Shown here one piece after another: positions 1 to 5,430 of a DNA stretch of 5,460 nt; position 1 is the first letter of the stretch; the number at the start of each line of letters is the position of its first letter. Source of the stretch: Chitinophagaceae bacterium (GTDB lineage Bacteria > Bacteroidota > Bacteroidia > Chitinophagales > Chitinophagaceae); NCBI GenBank assembly GCA_023251335.1, contig JAHEZA010000209.1, forward strand, positions 1 to 5,460, in the 5' to 3' direction. The translations under genes and the position numbers were made by a program. The notes beneath the pieces were generated by a model. It worked only from the letters and a program-made list of their open reading frames with translations, was not told the origin of the DNA and ran no database searches.

Positions 1-549
1 GCGTTGCTTTTTGTCACCGGAATCTATAGCCAAAGTATAGTAAGTTCAGCGCTGTTTTATTCTAATAGTGAATGGACGGATCTTGGCGTCCTGTGGTTAA
101 TGATTGCTATAGCCGGAATTCTGGGAAACTTTGTTGGATATTGGTTTGGATATAAAAGCGGCCCTTTTTTGTACGAGCGGAAAGATTCTTTTTTATTTAA
201 GAAAAAATATTTGATACAAGCGCATGATTTTTATGAAAAGAATGGCGGAGTGGCCATTCTTCTTGCCCGGTTTATTCCTTTTGTTCGAACGTTTGCACCC
301 ATAGTTGCGGGTATTGTAAAAATGGACGGCAAAAAATTTTCACTGTACAATATTCTCGGTTGCGTTTTGTGGGTAGGAAGCATGTTGCTTGGCGGACATT
401 TTTTACAAAAACTGGTAGAAACAGAATTTAACTTTGATCTGAAGAAACATTTGGAAGTAATTGTTGTAGTAATTATTGTAGTAACTACATTTCCTGTTTT
501 ATGGAAAATGTTTTTCTCGAAAACGAAACCTGATGCAATTGCTGATTGA
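1..549 (+). CDS. DedA/VTT-family inner-membrane protein, 5' truncated
   Basis: This is the 3' part of a DedA-family polytopic membrane protein; the reading frame is open through base 1, so the true start lies upstream. The first visible residues (ALLFVTG) match the segment that normally follows the family's 'PGD' turn, so roughly 30-50 N-terminal residues, including the conserved acidic site, are missing. Visible hallmarks are a glycine-rich GNFVGYWFGYKSG (124-162), the signature ARFIPFVRTFAPIVAG (265-312) with two arginines six residues apart (268-270 and 286-288), and FSLYNILGCVLW (337-372). Two hydrophobic spans follow, at about 352-405 and 448-504, then a short charged tail. Family members support membrane homeostasis, and some recycle undecaprenyl phosphate or flip phospholipids; the substrate here cannot be told. 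The TTG at base 4 is internal, not a start. Confidence 0.9.
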   Translation, partial: ALLFVTGIYSQSIVSSALFYSNSEWTDLGVLWLMIAIAGILGNFVGYWFGYKSGPFLYERKDSFLFKKKYLIQAHDFYEKNGGVAILLARFIPFVRTFAPIVAGIVKMDGKKFSLYNILGCVLWVGSMLLGGHFLQKLVETEFNFDLKKHLEVIVVVIIVVTTFPVLWKMFFSKTKPDAIAD

Positions 550-567
550 AAATTCCCGATATTTATT

Positions 568-589
568 GCTTTACTGCAAAAGCGTTTTT
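568..589 (+). terminator. weak hairpin plus T-run after the DedA gene
   Basis: GCTTT (568-572) can pair with AAAGC (579-583) across a 6-nt loop, and a flanking T-G wobble may extend the stem. Five T residues follow at 585-589. The placement, 19 bases after the DedA stop, suits a factor-independent terminator. The stem is only five base pairs with two G-C pairs, so it could be chance or only partly effective. Confidence 0.3.
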
Positions 590-598
590 GTACATAAA

Positions 599-606
599 TA
601 ATATTG
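599..606 (+). promoter_or_regulatory. possible -7 promoter element before the GT9 gene
   Basis: TAATATTG matches the Bacteroidota -7 consensus TAnnTTTG at all but one fixed position. It lies 10 bases before the ATG at 617, so transcription would begin about 4-5 bases before the start codon. No TTTG-type -33 element is seen at the expected distance; the TTTG at 587-590 is too close. Together with the preceding weak terminator it suggests that the glycosyltransferase gene may have its own promoter, but the match is modest in such AT-rich DNA. Confidence 0.25.
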
Positions 607-616
607 TATCAAAACA

Positions 617-1672
617 ATGAAATTCCTAAACTTCAAAAAATTTAATAATCAAAGTGCCGAAAGCAGTGCTGCGGCCACAACCGAATTGAAATTCCTTATC
701 ATCCGGTTTTCTTCTATCGGTGATATTGTGCTTACCACGCCGGTTATCCGCTGCCTGCGAAAGAAATATCCTACTGCGACGATCCACTATCTCACAAAAA
801 AAAAGTTTTCGGATATTGTTCAATCAAATCCTTACCTGGATAAAATTATTTTATTGGAAGACGATTTGGGTAGATCCATCGCGGAAGTAAAAGAACAGAA
901 TTACGATCACATTATTGACCTTCATCACAACCTGCGCACACTACGGATTAAGAATTCGCTTCGCGAAACTCCTTTTCATTCGTTTCACAAATTAAATATC
1001 AAGAAATGGATCTACGTCAATTTTAAAATAAACCTGTTGCCTCACAAACATATTGTGGACAGGTACATGGCTACGGTAGAAAAATTAGGTGTGGTAAATG
1101 ACGGGTTGGGCCTCGATTATTTTATCCCCGAAAATGACCGGTTGAAAAAAGATGACATTCCATTTTCGCATTCGCAGGGATACGTGGCCATTGCTATTGG
1201 CGCGGCGCATAACACCAAAAAATTGCCTGTTGAAAAATTGAAGGAGTTGGTTGAGAAAATTCAATATCCAATCATTTTGCTGGGTGGAAAGGAAGACTTT
1301 TTAAATGGTGAAAAAATTGCTGAATCTGATGCTGTAAAAATTTATAATTCCTGCGGCAAATTTTCATTAAATGAGTCGGCAGATATTGTCAGCAATGCCA
1401 AACTTGTTATCAGCCACGACACGGGAATGATGCATATCGCAGCAGCGTTTAAAAAAAATATTCTTTCCGTTTGGGGCAATACCGTTCCATCTTTCGGTAT
1501 GGTTCCTTATCAAACGATGTATGAGATTTTCCAGGTAAATAAATTGTGGTGCCGGCCTTGTTCCAAAACCGGCTTTGAAAAATGCCCGCTCGGTCATTTT
1601 AGATGCATGAAAAATCAATCAATGAATGCGATTGCTGAGAGGACGCATTCTTTTGTGAAAGGGGGAACATAA
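617..1672 (+). CDS. glycosyltransferase family 9 (heptosyltransferase-like) protein
   Basis: This is a 351-residue GT-B enzyme of the GT9/ADP-heptose:LPS heptosyltransferase family, which transfers sugars such as heptose to lipid A-core on the cytoplasmic face of the inner membrane. The N-terminal Rossmann half opens with FLIIRFSSIGDIVLTTPVI (residues 26-44), the typical acceptor-side loop carrying the conserved Asp (D36). The C-terminal donor-binding half has GAAHNTKKLP (195-204), ILLGGKED (220-227) and SHDTGMMHIAAA (266-277), the family signature for nucleotide-sugar binding. A cysteine group near the end (C312, C315, C323, C330) resembles the 'CxPC...CP.GH..C' tail of WaaF/RfaF-type proteins. 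The ATG at 617 adds about 23 low-complexity residues before the core; a TTG at 686 would start right at it, so the start is uncertain. No Shine-Dalgarno sequence is seen. Donor and acceptor cannot be fixed from sequence, so no waa symbol is given. Confidence 0.92.
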   Translation: MKFLNFKKFNNQSAESSAAATTELKFLIIRFSSIGDIVLTTPVIRCLRKKYPTATIHYLTKKKFSDIVQSNPYLDKIILLEDDLGRSIAEVKEQNYDHIIDLHHNLRTLRIKNSLRETPFHSFHKLNIKKWIYVNFKINLLPHKHIVDRYMATVEKLGVVNDGLGLDYFIPENDRLKKDDIPFSHSQGYVAIAIGAAHNTKKLPVEKLKELVEKIQYPIILLGGKEDFLNGEKIAESDAVKIYNSCGKFSLNESADIVSNAKLVISHDTGMMHIAAAFKKNILSVWGNTVPSFGMVPYQTMYEIFQVNKLWCRPCSKTGFEKCPLGHFRCMKNQSMNAIAERTHSFVKGGT

Positions 1673-1681
1673 AAGTGGTTA

Positions 1682-1704
1682 AAATGTCAAACGCCAAATG
1701 TCAA
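1682..1704 (+). repeat. 9-bp direct repeat upstream of the 332-residue gene
   Basis: AAATGTCAA occurs at 1682-1690 and again at 1696-1704, a 14-bp period. Similarity continues past each copy (acGCcA versus ctGCaA). The pair sits in the 66-bp gap just upstream of a good -7 element, where an activator or repressor could bind. It may be a paired operator half-site or a small local duplication; there is no direct evidence of binding. Confidence 0.35.
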
Positions 1705-1722
1705 CTGCAATTCAAAACACTT

Positions 1723-1730
1723 TATTTTTG
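1723..1730 (+). promoter_or_regulatory. candidate -7 promoter element before the 332-residue gene
   Basis: TATTTTTG fits the Bacteroidota -7 consensus TAnnTTTG at every fixed position. No clear TTTG -33 element lies 17-20 bases upstream; that space holds the second AAATGTCAA copy. Transcription would begin near 1736, only a few bases before the ATG at 1739, implying a leaderless or nearly leaderless mRNA, in keeping with the absence of a ribosome binding site. Confidence 0.35.
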
Positions 1731-1738
1731 CAACCACC

Positions 1739-2737
1739 ATGCCCATTTCACTTTTTAATCCTTTCGAAACTTTACATCTAAATTCTGCTACATGCTTTTT
1801 AACCGGTGTTGATTTGACATCAGTAGACGAACAAATTACCGTTTTTCCCGGTTGGATACTGGATCGCTTTTCATTAAGAGAAAAGAAGTTTAGAATGATG
1901 GACCAGGTTACGGGCATCCGGTATGACGATTTAAAATTGCCCGCTTCATCGGAAGTGAAAAAAGCTTTTGAAAATTTAGATGAAGAGATAAAAAAGGCGT
2001 TTGATAGTGGCTTTGCAGAAGTAAAAAAGTTGCCTGAAGAAAGATTATTTCTTTGGATGTCAAGATTGGTTTATGGTGTGGTGTATCATGATCTTTGCCT
2101 TCAAATAAATCGTTCGGCTAAAAGGGATAAAGAGAAAGAATTCAAACTTTCTGCATTGCTGAAAGAGCGGTTTGGAAAACTTCATTTGATGATGCAGTCG
2201 TTGATCGTGCCAATAGAATTCGGAGCGCTGAAACCGTGGAGCATTAGAATTGTCAGGCTCAAGTATTCGAAAGATACTTTTAATTACAAAGACGAACCTA
2301 CCAACCTCAACTTCTCGCTCGGCTTGAATGGTTTTGGCATCGTAGCTTGTCTGCAGGATAATGGTGCCGTTGGAAATAGTCAACAAGATATTATTGATAA
2401 AATTTCAGATAAAGAATTGCACCCGATTCAGTTTGAAGAACTGTGCGCCAGGTTTCTTTATGCTAATTATTTGATGAAAAAAGGCTCGCAACATATTGTT
2501 CAACTACTGGAAGAAAAAGTAATTATCGAATCCATTCCATTGGCAGATACTCCAAACGATCCATTATTTGGCCGGTGGGACGATAATATGTTTGCGCAGG
2601 TGTTAGCCGGCTATTGGGAGCCTTGGGGATTAATAAAAAGTGATATCATTACCCTGCCAGATGCGCCCATCAGTTTTTTGGAAAACGATTACACACATGA
2701 ATTTATTGAGCCCGAATCTATCACATTACCTTTTTAA
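1739..2737 (+). CDS. uncharacterised protein with a degenerate HNH/zinc-like N-terminal region
   Basis: This 332-residue protein has no signal peptide or membrane span and belongs to no family I can name with certainty. The N-terminal part, CFLTGVDL (19-26), then VFPGWILDRFSL (35-46), then DDLKLPASSEV (63-73), has the spacing of proteins that read 'CxxCG ... EHVFPxWL ... PCCxxCN', an HNH-like zinc module. Here only C19 of the expected ligands remains: the second Cys is T22, the His of 'EHVFP' is T34, and the later Cys pair is A69/S70. The rest is mixed helix and sheet, with RLFLWMSRLVYGVVYHDL (102-119), a PWSI segment (166-169), GFGIVACLQDNGA (198-210) and LHPIQFEELCARFLY (227-241), which look well conserved. 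A structural or binding role is more likely than nuclease activity. The ATG follows a good -7 element; no Shine-Dalgarno is seen. The relationship to HNH proteins is from memory and unverified. Confidence 0.85.
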   Translation: MPISLFNPFETLHLNSATCFLTGVDLTSVDEQITVFPGWILDRFSLREKKFRMMDQVTGIRYDDLKLPASSEVKKAFENLDEEIKKAFDSGFAEVKKLPEERLFLWMSRLVYGVVYHDLCLQINRSAKRDKEKEFKLSALLKERFGKLHLMMQSLIVPIEFGALKPWSIRIVRLKYSKDTFNYKDEPTNLNFSLGLNGFGIVACLQDNGAVGNSQQDIIDKISDKELHPIQFEELCARFLYANYLMKKGSQHIVQLLEEKVIIESIPLADTPNDPLFGRWDDNMFAQVLAGYWEPWGLIKSDIITLPDAPISFLENDYTHEFIEPESITLPF

Positions 2738-2849
2738 TTTGCGATGGTTCCCTTTTTATAATTGTGTTCAACCCGGAAAAGTCTTCTAATATTGTATCTA
2801 ATGATTTATCGATAATCTGTTCATCAAAAAAGAGCATTTGTTTTCGACG

Positions 2850-2879
2850 ATTGTTTTCAAAACTTATTCCTTATTTTTA
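2850..2879 (+). promoter_or_regulatory. candidate promoter before the oxidoreductase gene
   Basis: ATTG (2850-2853) as a -33 element and TATTTTTA (2872-2879) as a -7 element are separated by 18 bases, close to the spacing of the Bacteroidota TTTG / TAnnTTTG promoter. The -7 differs from consensus only in its last base. Transcription would start near 2885, giving a leader of about 64 bases that contains the inverted repeat at 2896-2918. This is the only promoter candidate in the window with both elements. Confidence 0.3.
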
Positions 2880-2895
2880 ATGAAAAGTAATAACC

Positions 2896-2918
2896 CAGGA
2901 TGCATAAATTAAATCCTG
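2896..2918 (+). repeat. inverted repeat in the oxidoreductase leader
   Basis: CAGGAT (2896-2901) and ATCCTG (2913-2918) are perfect 6-bp inverted arms around an 11-nt AT-rich centre. It lies 30 bases before the ATG at 2949. It could be an operator with separated half-sites or an RNA hairpin in the leader. No T-run follows directly, so it is not a typical terminator. The rest of the 211-bp gap holds a 10-bp palindrome, TTATCGATAA (2806-2815), and no gene that I can support. Confidence 0.25.
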
Positions 2919-2948
2919 TAATGGTCATTTTAAAAAAACAAAACTGAT

Positions 2949-4331
2949 ATGATAAAAAATGAAAAACAAAATTCACGCCGCTCATTTATCGCCAATGTTA
3001 CTAAAGGAGTTATCGGCGCCTCCATGGTGCCTTCTATCGTAACAGCAAAAGATAGTAAACGGCATCTTGAAGAATTAGTTAGATCAAATCAAAATTTTGG
3101 CCCTAACGACCAGGTGCAAATCGCATTGATCGGGTCCGGAGGAATGGGAGTAGCAGATGCCTCTACGTGTATTACAGTGCCAGGAGTGAAACTGGTGGCA
3201 GTTTGTGACTTATATGATGGCCGTCTTGCACAAGCCAAAAAGCGTTGGGGAAATGATATCGCTACCACGAAAGATTATCGAGAAATCCTTAGAAGAAGTG
3301 ATATTGATGCGGTGATCATCGGCACGCCCGACTTTTGGCACAAAGATATTTCAGTAGCGGCCATGAACGCAGGCAAGCATGTGTATTGTGAAAAGCCAAT
3401 GGTACATGATATTTCAGAGGCTCCGGCTGTAATCGAGGCGCAAAATAGAAATAAAGTAGTCTTTCAGGTGGGAAGCCAGGGTATGAGTTCGCTTGGAAAT
3501 GAAAAAGCCAAAGAATTATTGAAACAAGGCGCTATCGGCACGTTGAATTACGCAGAAGCTTTCTATGCACGCATGTCTCCGGAAGGCGCGTGGCAATATC
3601 CGATTCCTGCTGATGCTTCGGCTTCTACGGTAGATTGGGACAGATATCTCGCCATTGCTCCTAAAAGGCCTTTTGATCCTTTGAGATTTTTCCGCTGGAG
3701 AAATTATCGCGATTATGGTACCGGCGTTTCAGGCGATCTTTTCGTTCACGTATTTTCCAGTTTGCATTTCATCACAAACTCTATTGGCCCTAATAAAATT
3801 ATGGCTACAGGCGGTTTGCGTTATTGGAAGGATGGGAGAGAGGTGCCGGATATTATGCTGGGCACATTTGATTATCCTGACACCAATGTGCATCCTGCCT
3901 TCAATCTTTCTTTAAGAGTTAACTTCGTGGATGGCACCGGTGGAACCAATTATCTGCGCATGGTAGGCAGTGAAGGCTCCATGACGGTGGAATGGGATAA
4001 AGTAACATTATATCGCAACAGAAATATAATAGATGCAACCGATCCGCTTTTGAAAACAAAAAATAATACAGCAGAGGAAAAACAATATGTGTATGAAAGA
4101 AAAAAAATGGTGCCACCGGAAGAAATGATTTATACGGTTGAAGAAGGCTATAAAGGCGCGCATTTCGATCATCACTACAATTGGATAAATGCTATTCGTA
4201 CCAAAGGGAAAGTAACCGAAGATGCGTTATTTGGCTTCAGGGCTGCCGCGCCTGCTTTACTTTGTAACCAAAGCTATTTTGACAATAAAATAATTCAATG
4301 GGATCCTGAAAAATTAAAGGTTATCTCGTAG
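2949..4331 (+). CDS. Gfo/Idh/MocA-family oxidoreductase with twin-arginine signal
   Basis: This 460-residue protein is a probable NAD(P)-dependent sugar or polyol oxidoreductase. The N-terminus carries a Tat motif, SRRSFI (9-14), then a mildly hydrophobic stretch ending near IVTA (30-33), so export of the folded enzyme with its cofactor is likely. The Rossmann domain begins at QIALIGSGGMG (57-67), with the acidic residue of VCDLYD (85-90) after the second strand, IIGTPDFWH (123-131) and the signature CEKP (147-150, K149). In the C-terminal domain, D263 and H267 (GDLFVH) fit the family's usual D-x3-H catalytic pair. The C-terminus (HFDHHYNWINAIR, 405-417, to WDPEKLKV, 451-458) is typical of exported Bacteroidota and Planctomycetes members. 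GH109-type glycosidases share fold and signal but lack CEKP, so that reading is less likely. The gene stands alone with no sugar-utilisation genes beside it, so the substrate is unknown. The start is set by the Tat signal; no clear Shine-Dalgarno is present. Confidence 0.93.
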   Translation: MIKNEKQNSRRSFIANVTKGVIGASMVPSIVTAKDSKRHLEELVRSNQNFGPNDQVQIALIGSGGMGVADASTCITVPGVKLVAVCDLYDGRLAQAKKRWGNDIATTKDYREILRRSDIDAVIIGTPDFWHKDISVAAMNAGKHVYCEKPMVHDISEAPAVIEAQNRNKVVFQVGSQGMSSLGNEKAKELLKQGAIGTLNYAEAFYARMSPEGAWQYPIPADASASTVDWDRYLAIAPKRPFDPLRFFRWRNYRDYGTGVSGDLFVHVFSSLHFITNSIGPNKIMATGGLRYWKDGREVPDIMLGTFDYPDTNVHPAFNLSLRVNFVDGTGGTNYLRMVGSEGSMTVEWDKVTLYRNRNIIDATDPLLKTKNNTAEEKQYVYERKKMVPPEEMIYTVEEGYKGAHFDHHYNWINAIRTKGKVTEDALFGFRAAAPALLCNQSYFDNKIIQWDPEKLKVIS

Positions 4332-4333
4332 AG

Positions 4334-4361
4334 AATATGATTCATATTTTGATTTTATTTT
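4334..4361 (+). terminator. weak AT-rich hairpin after the oxidoreductase gene
   Basis: AATATG (4334-4339) pairs with CATATT (4343-4348) around a 3-nt loop, two bases after the stop codon. A T-rich tract (4347-4361) broken by G and A follows. Position and layout suit a terminator, but the stem has a single G-C pair, so its strength is doubtful. Confidence 0.3.
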
Positions 4362-4391
4362 GGGTTACGGCATACCGTTATATGTGTCACA

Positions 4392-4402
4392 TTCACCGTG
4401 AA
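4392..4402 (+). promoter_or_regulatory. palindrome TTCACcGTGAA upstream of the patatin gene
   Basis: TTCAC and GTGAA form perfect 5-bp arms around a central C. The site ends 11 bases before the candidate -7 element at 4414, overlapping where RNA polymerase would contact the upstream promoter. Its TTCAC half recurs twice in the direct repeat at 4433-4449, so one regulator might recognise all three. A second short inverted repeat, ACGG-cata-CCGT, lies at 4367-4378. Confidence 0.3.
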
Positions 4403-4413
4403 ATTGGCAAACG

Positions 4414-4421
4414 TAAATTTG
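4414..4421 (+). promoter_or_regulatory. candidate -7 promoter element before the patatin gene
   Basis: TAAATTTG is a full match to the Bacteroidota -7 consensus TAnnTTTG. A TTTG-type -33 element is not visible at the proper distance; that region contains the TTCACcGTGAA palindrome. Transcription would begin near 4427, giving a leader of about 50 bases that contains the TGTTCACT repeats and a purine-rich ribosome binding site. Confidence 0.35.
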
Positions 4422-4432
4422 AAGTATTTGCT

Positions 4433-4449
4433 TGTTCACTATGTTCACT
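4433..4449 (+). repeat. tandem direct repeat TGTTCACT-a-TGTTCACT
   Basis: TGTTCACT occurs at 4433-4440 and 4442-4449, separated by one A, a 9-bp period. It lies just downstream of the start of transcription implied by the -7 element at 4414. A protein bound here could block transcription, or the repeats could act in the mRNA leader. The shared TTCAC core with the palindrome at 4392-4402 favours a regulatory reading, which remains inference. Confidence 0.35.
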
Positions 4450-4459
4450 GAAAAATGAT

Positions 4460-4464
4460 GGGAG
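4460..4464 (+). promoter_or_regulatory. possible ribosome binding site for the patatin gene
   Basis: GGGAG lies 12 bases before the ATG at 4477. The spacing is longer than the usual 5-9 bases, but this is the only Shine-Dalgarno-like sequence near any start in the window and it supports the 4477 start. Confidence 0.35.
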
Positions 4465-4476
4465 TAGATTTGTCTT

Positions 4477-5430
4477 ATGAAAGCATTAGTAATATCGGGC
4501 GGAGGCAGTAAAGGTGCTTTTGCCGGCGGCATAGCGGAATATTTGATCGGAGAACGGGGGGAAAAATATGACCTGATGGTCGGTTCTTCAGCGGGCGCTC
4601 TTCTTTTGCCTCACCTGGCGATCGGCAATATAGAAAAGATTAAAAAGATTTATACATCGGCTACACAGGAAGATGTTTTTAATATTTCACCCTTTCATAC
4701 AAGGGAAACCAATGGAGGTGGGTATTTCAAAAGCATTAACCAATTCACTATTCTTCGCAACATTTTGAAGGGACATCTCACATTTGGAGAAAGCGAAAAT
4801 TTGCGAAAGCTAATCTTCGAAAGTCTGACTAAAGAAGAGTTTGAAAGGATCAGGTTGGTTCAAAAAAAAGTGATTGTAACCGTTTCTAATTTTACCAGGC
4901 AAAAAGTGGAGTATTTTAATTCTGATGATTGCAGTTACGAAGATTTTTGTAACTGGACGTGGGCTTCATCAAACGCGGTTCCTTATATGAGTGTATTTGA
5001 GCACAATGGATGCCAGTATGCGGATGGTGGATTTGGAAATCACATTCCTATCAATTGTGCGTTGGAAAATGATGTTACAGAAATGGATGTGATCATTTTG
5101 GAGCGGGAAAATGAAGACCGGAAAAATCTGATAGCCCGAAATCCATTTTCTTTACTAATTCAAATGATGCGTTTTATGAGTAACCAGATTAGTCTAAAAG
5201 ACAGGATCATTGGCCAATTGATGGGAACAAAAAGAAAAATAGATATTAATATTTATTTTACGCCAAGGCAGTTAACGGATAATCCATTTATTTTTAAACC
5301 TGAATTATTGGCGCAATGGTGGCAGGAAGGATTAGAATTTGCAAGGGAAAACCAGCCAATCTGTTATTGTAATCATGACACGGTCAATTTAAAAGGACAC
5401 CATATTATTTTAAAACCCCCTCCCTATTAA
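4477..5430 (+). CDS. patatin-like phospholipase (serine acyl hydrolase)
   Basis: This 317-residue protein is a patatin-family lipid acyl hydrolase using a Ser-Asp dyad. The oxyanion-hole motif GGGSKG is at residues 8-13, directly after the start, which fixes the ATG. The nucleophile elbow GSSAG (36-40) gives Ser38, and DGG (183-185) gives Asp183. The order and spacing are normal, so the enzyme looks catalytically intact. A helical and polar C-terminal part (about 215-317), ending in a proline-rich KPPPY, is not explained by the core fold. There is no signal peptide or convincing membrane span, so action is likely cytoplasmic or at the inner face of the membrane. Bacterial relatives include housekeeping lipases and secreted toxins; nothing nearby (no secretion or immunity genes) suggests a toxin or defence role. 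Substrate is unknown. The upstream gap carries repeats, a -7 element and a ribosome binding site, suggesting an independently regulated gene. Confidence 0.93.
   Translation: MKALVISGGGSKGAFAGGIAEYLIGERGEKYDLMVGSSAGALLLPHLAIGNIEKIKKIYTSATQEDVFNISPFHTRETNGGGYFKSINQFTILRNILKGHLTFGESENLRKLIFESLTKEEFERIRLVQKKVIVTVSNFTRQKVEYFNSDDCSYEDFCNWTWASSNAVPYMSVFEHNGCQYADGGFGNHIPINCALENDVTEMDVIILERENEDRKNLIARNPFSLLIQMMRFMSNQISLKDRIIGQLMGTKRKIDINIYFTPRQLTDNPFIFKPELLAQWWQEGLEFARENQPICYCNHDTVNLKGHHIILKPPPY

Noticed and set aside
4..6. TTG as a start codon for the DedA-family gene
   Set aside because: The frame is open to base 1 and the encoded LLFVTG is an internal family segment, so the gene is cut by the window edge.
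626..823. Antisense reading frame of 65 residues within the GT9 gene
   Set aside because: It lies wholly opposite a well-supported gene and shows no recognisable domain; it is a shadow of the real coding frame.
1367..1618. Antisense frame of 83 residues opposite the GT9 C-terminal domain
   Set aside because: It overlaps the conserved DTG signature and cysteine tail on the other strand; no family similarity or start signals.
2060..2386. Antisense frame of 108 residues within the 332-residue gene
   Set aside because: Composition looks like a reversed coding sequence, with no domain; the + strand frame spans the region fully and looks protein-like.
2806..2815. Palindrome TTATCGATAA as an operator or recombination site
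   Set aside because: A single 10-bp AT-rich palindrome is easily chance and its flanks do not extend the symmetry.
3715..4116. Overlapping small frames on both strands inside the oxidoreductase gene
   Set aside because: The Gfo/Idh/MocA frame is continuous with conserved motifs on both sides, so these are chance frames.
2949..4331. GH109-type alpha-N-acetylgalactosaminidase
   Set aside because: GH109 shares fold and Tat signal, but this protein retains the CEKP lysine typical of oxidoreductases.
4477..5430. Patatin as an anti-phage effector (CapV-like) or secreted toxin
   Set aside because: No cyclic-nucleotide synthase, ubiquitin-like partners, secretion or immunity gene is adjacent; upstream is a metabolic enzyme, and the downstream neighbour is outside the window.
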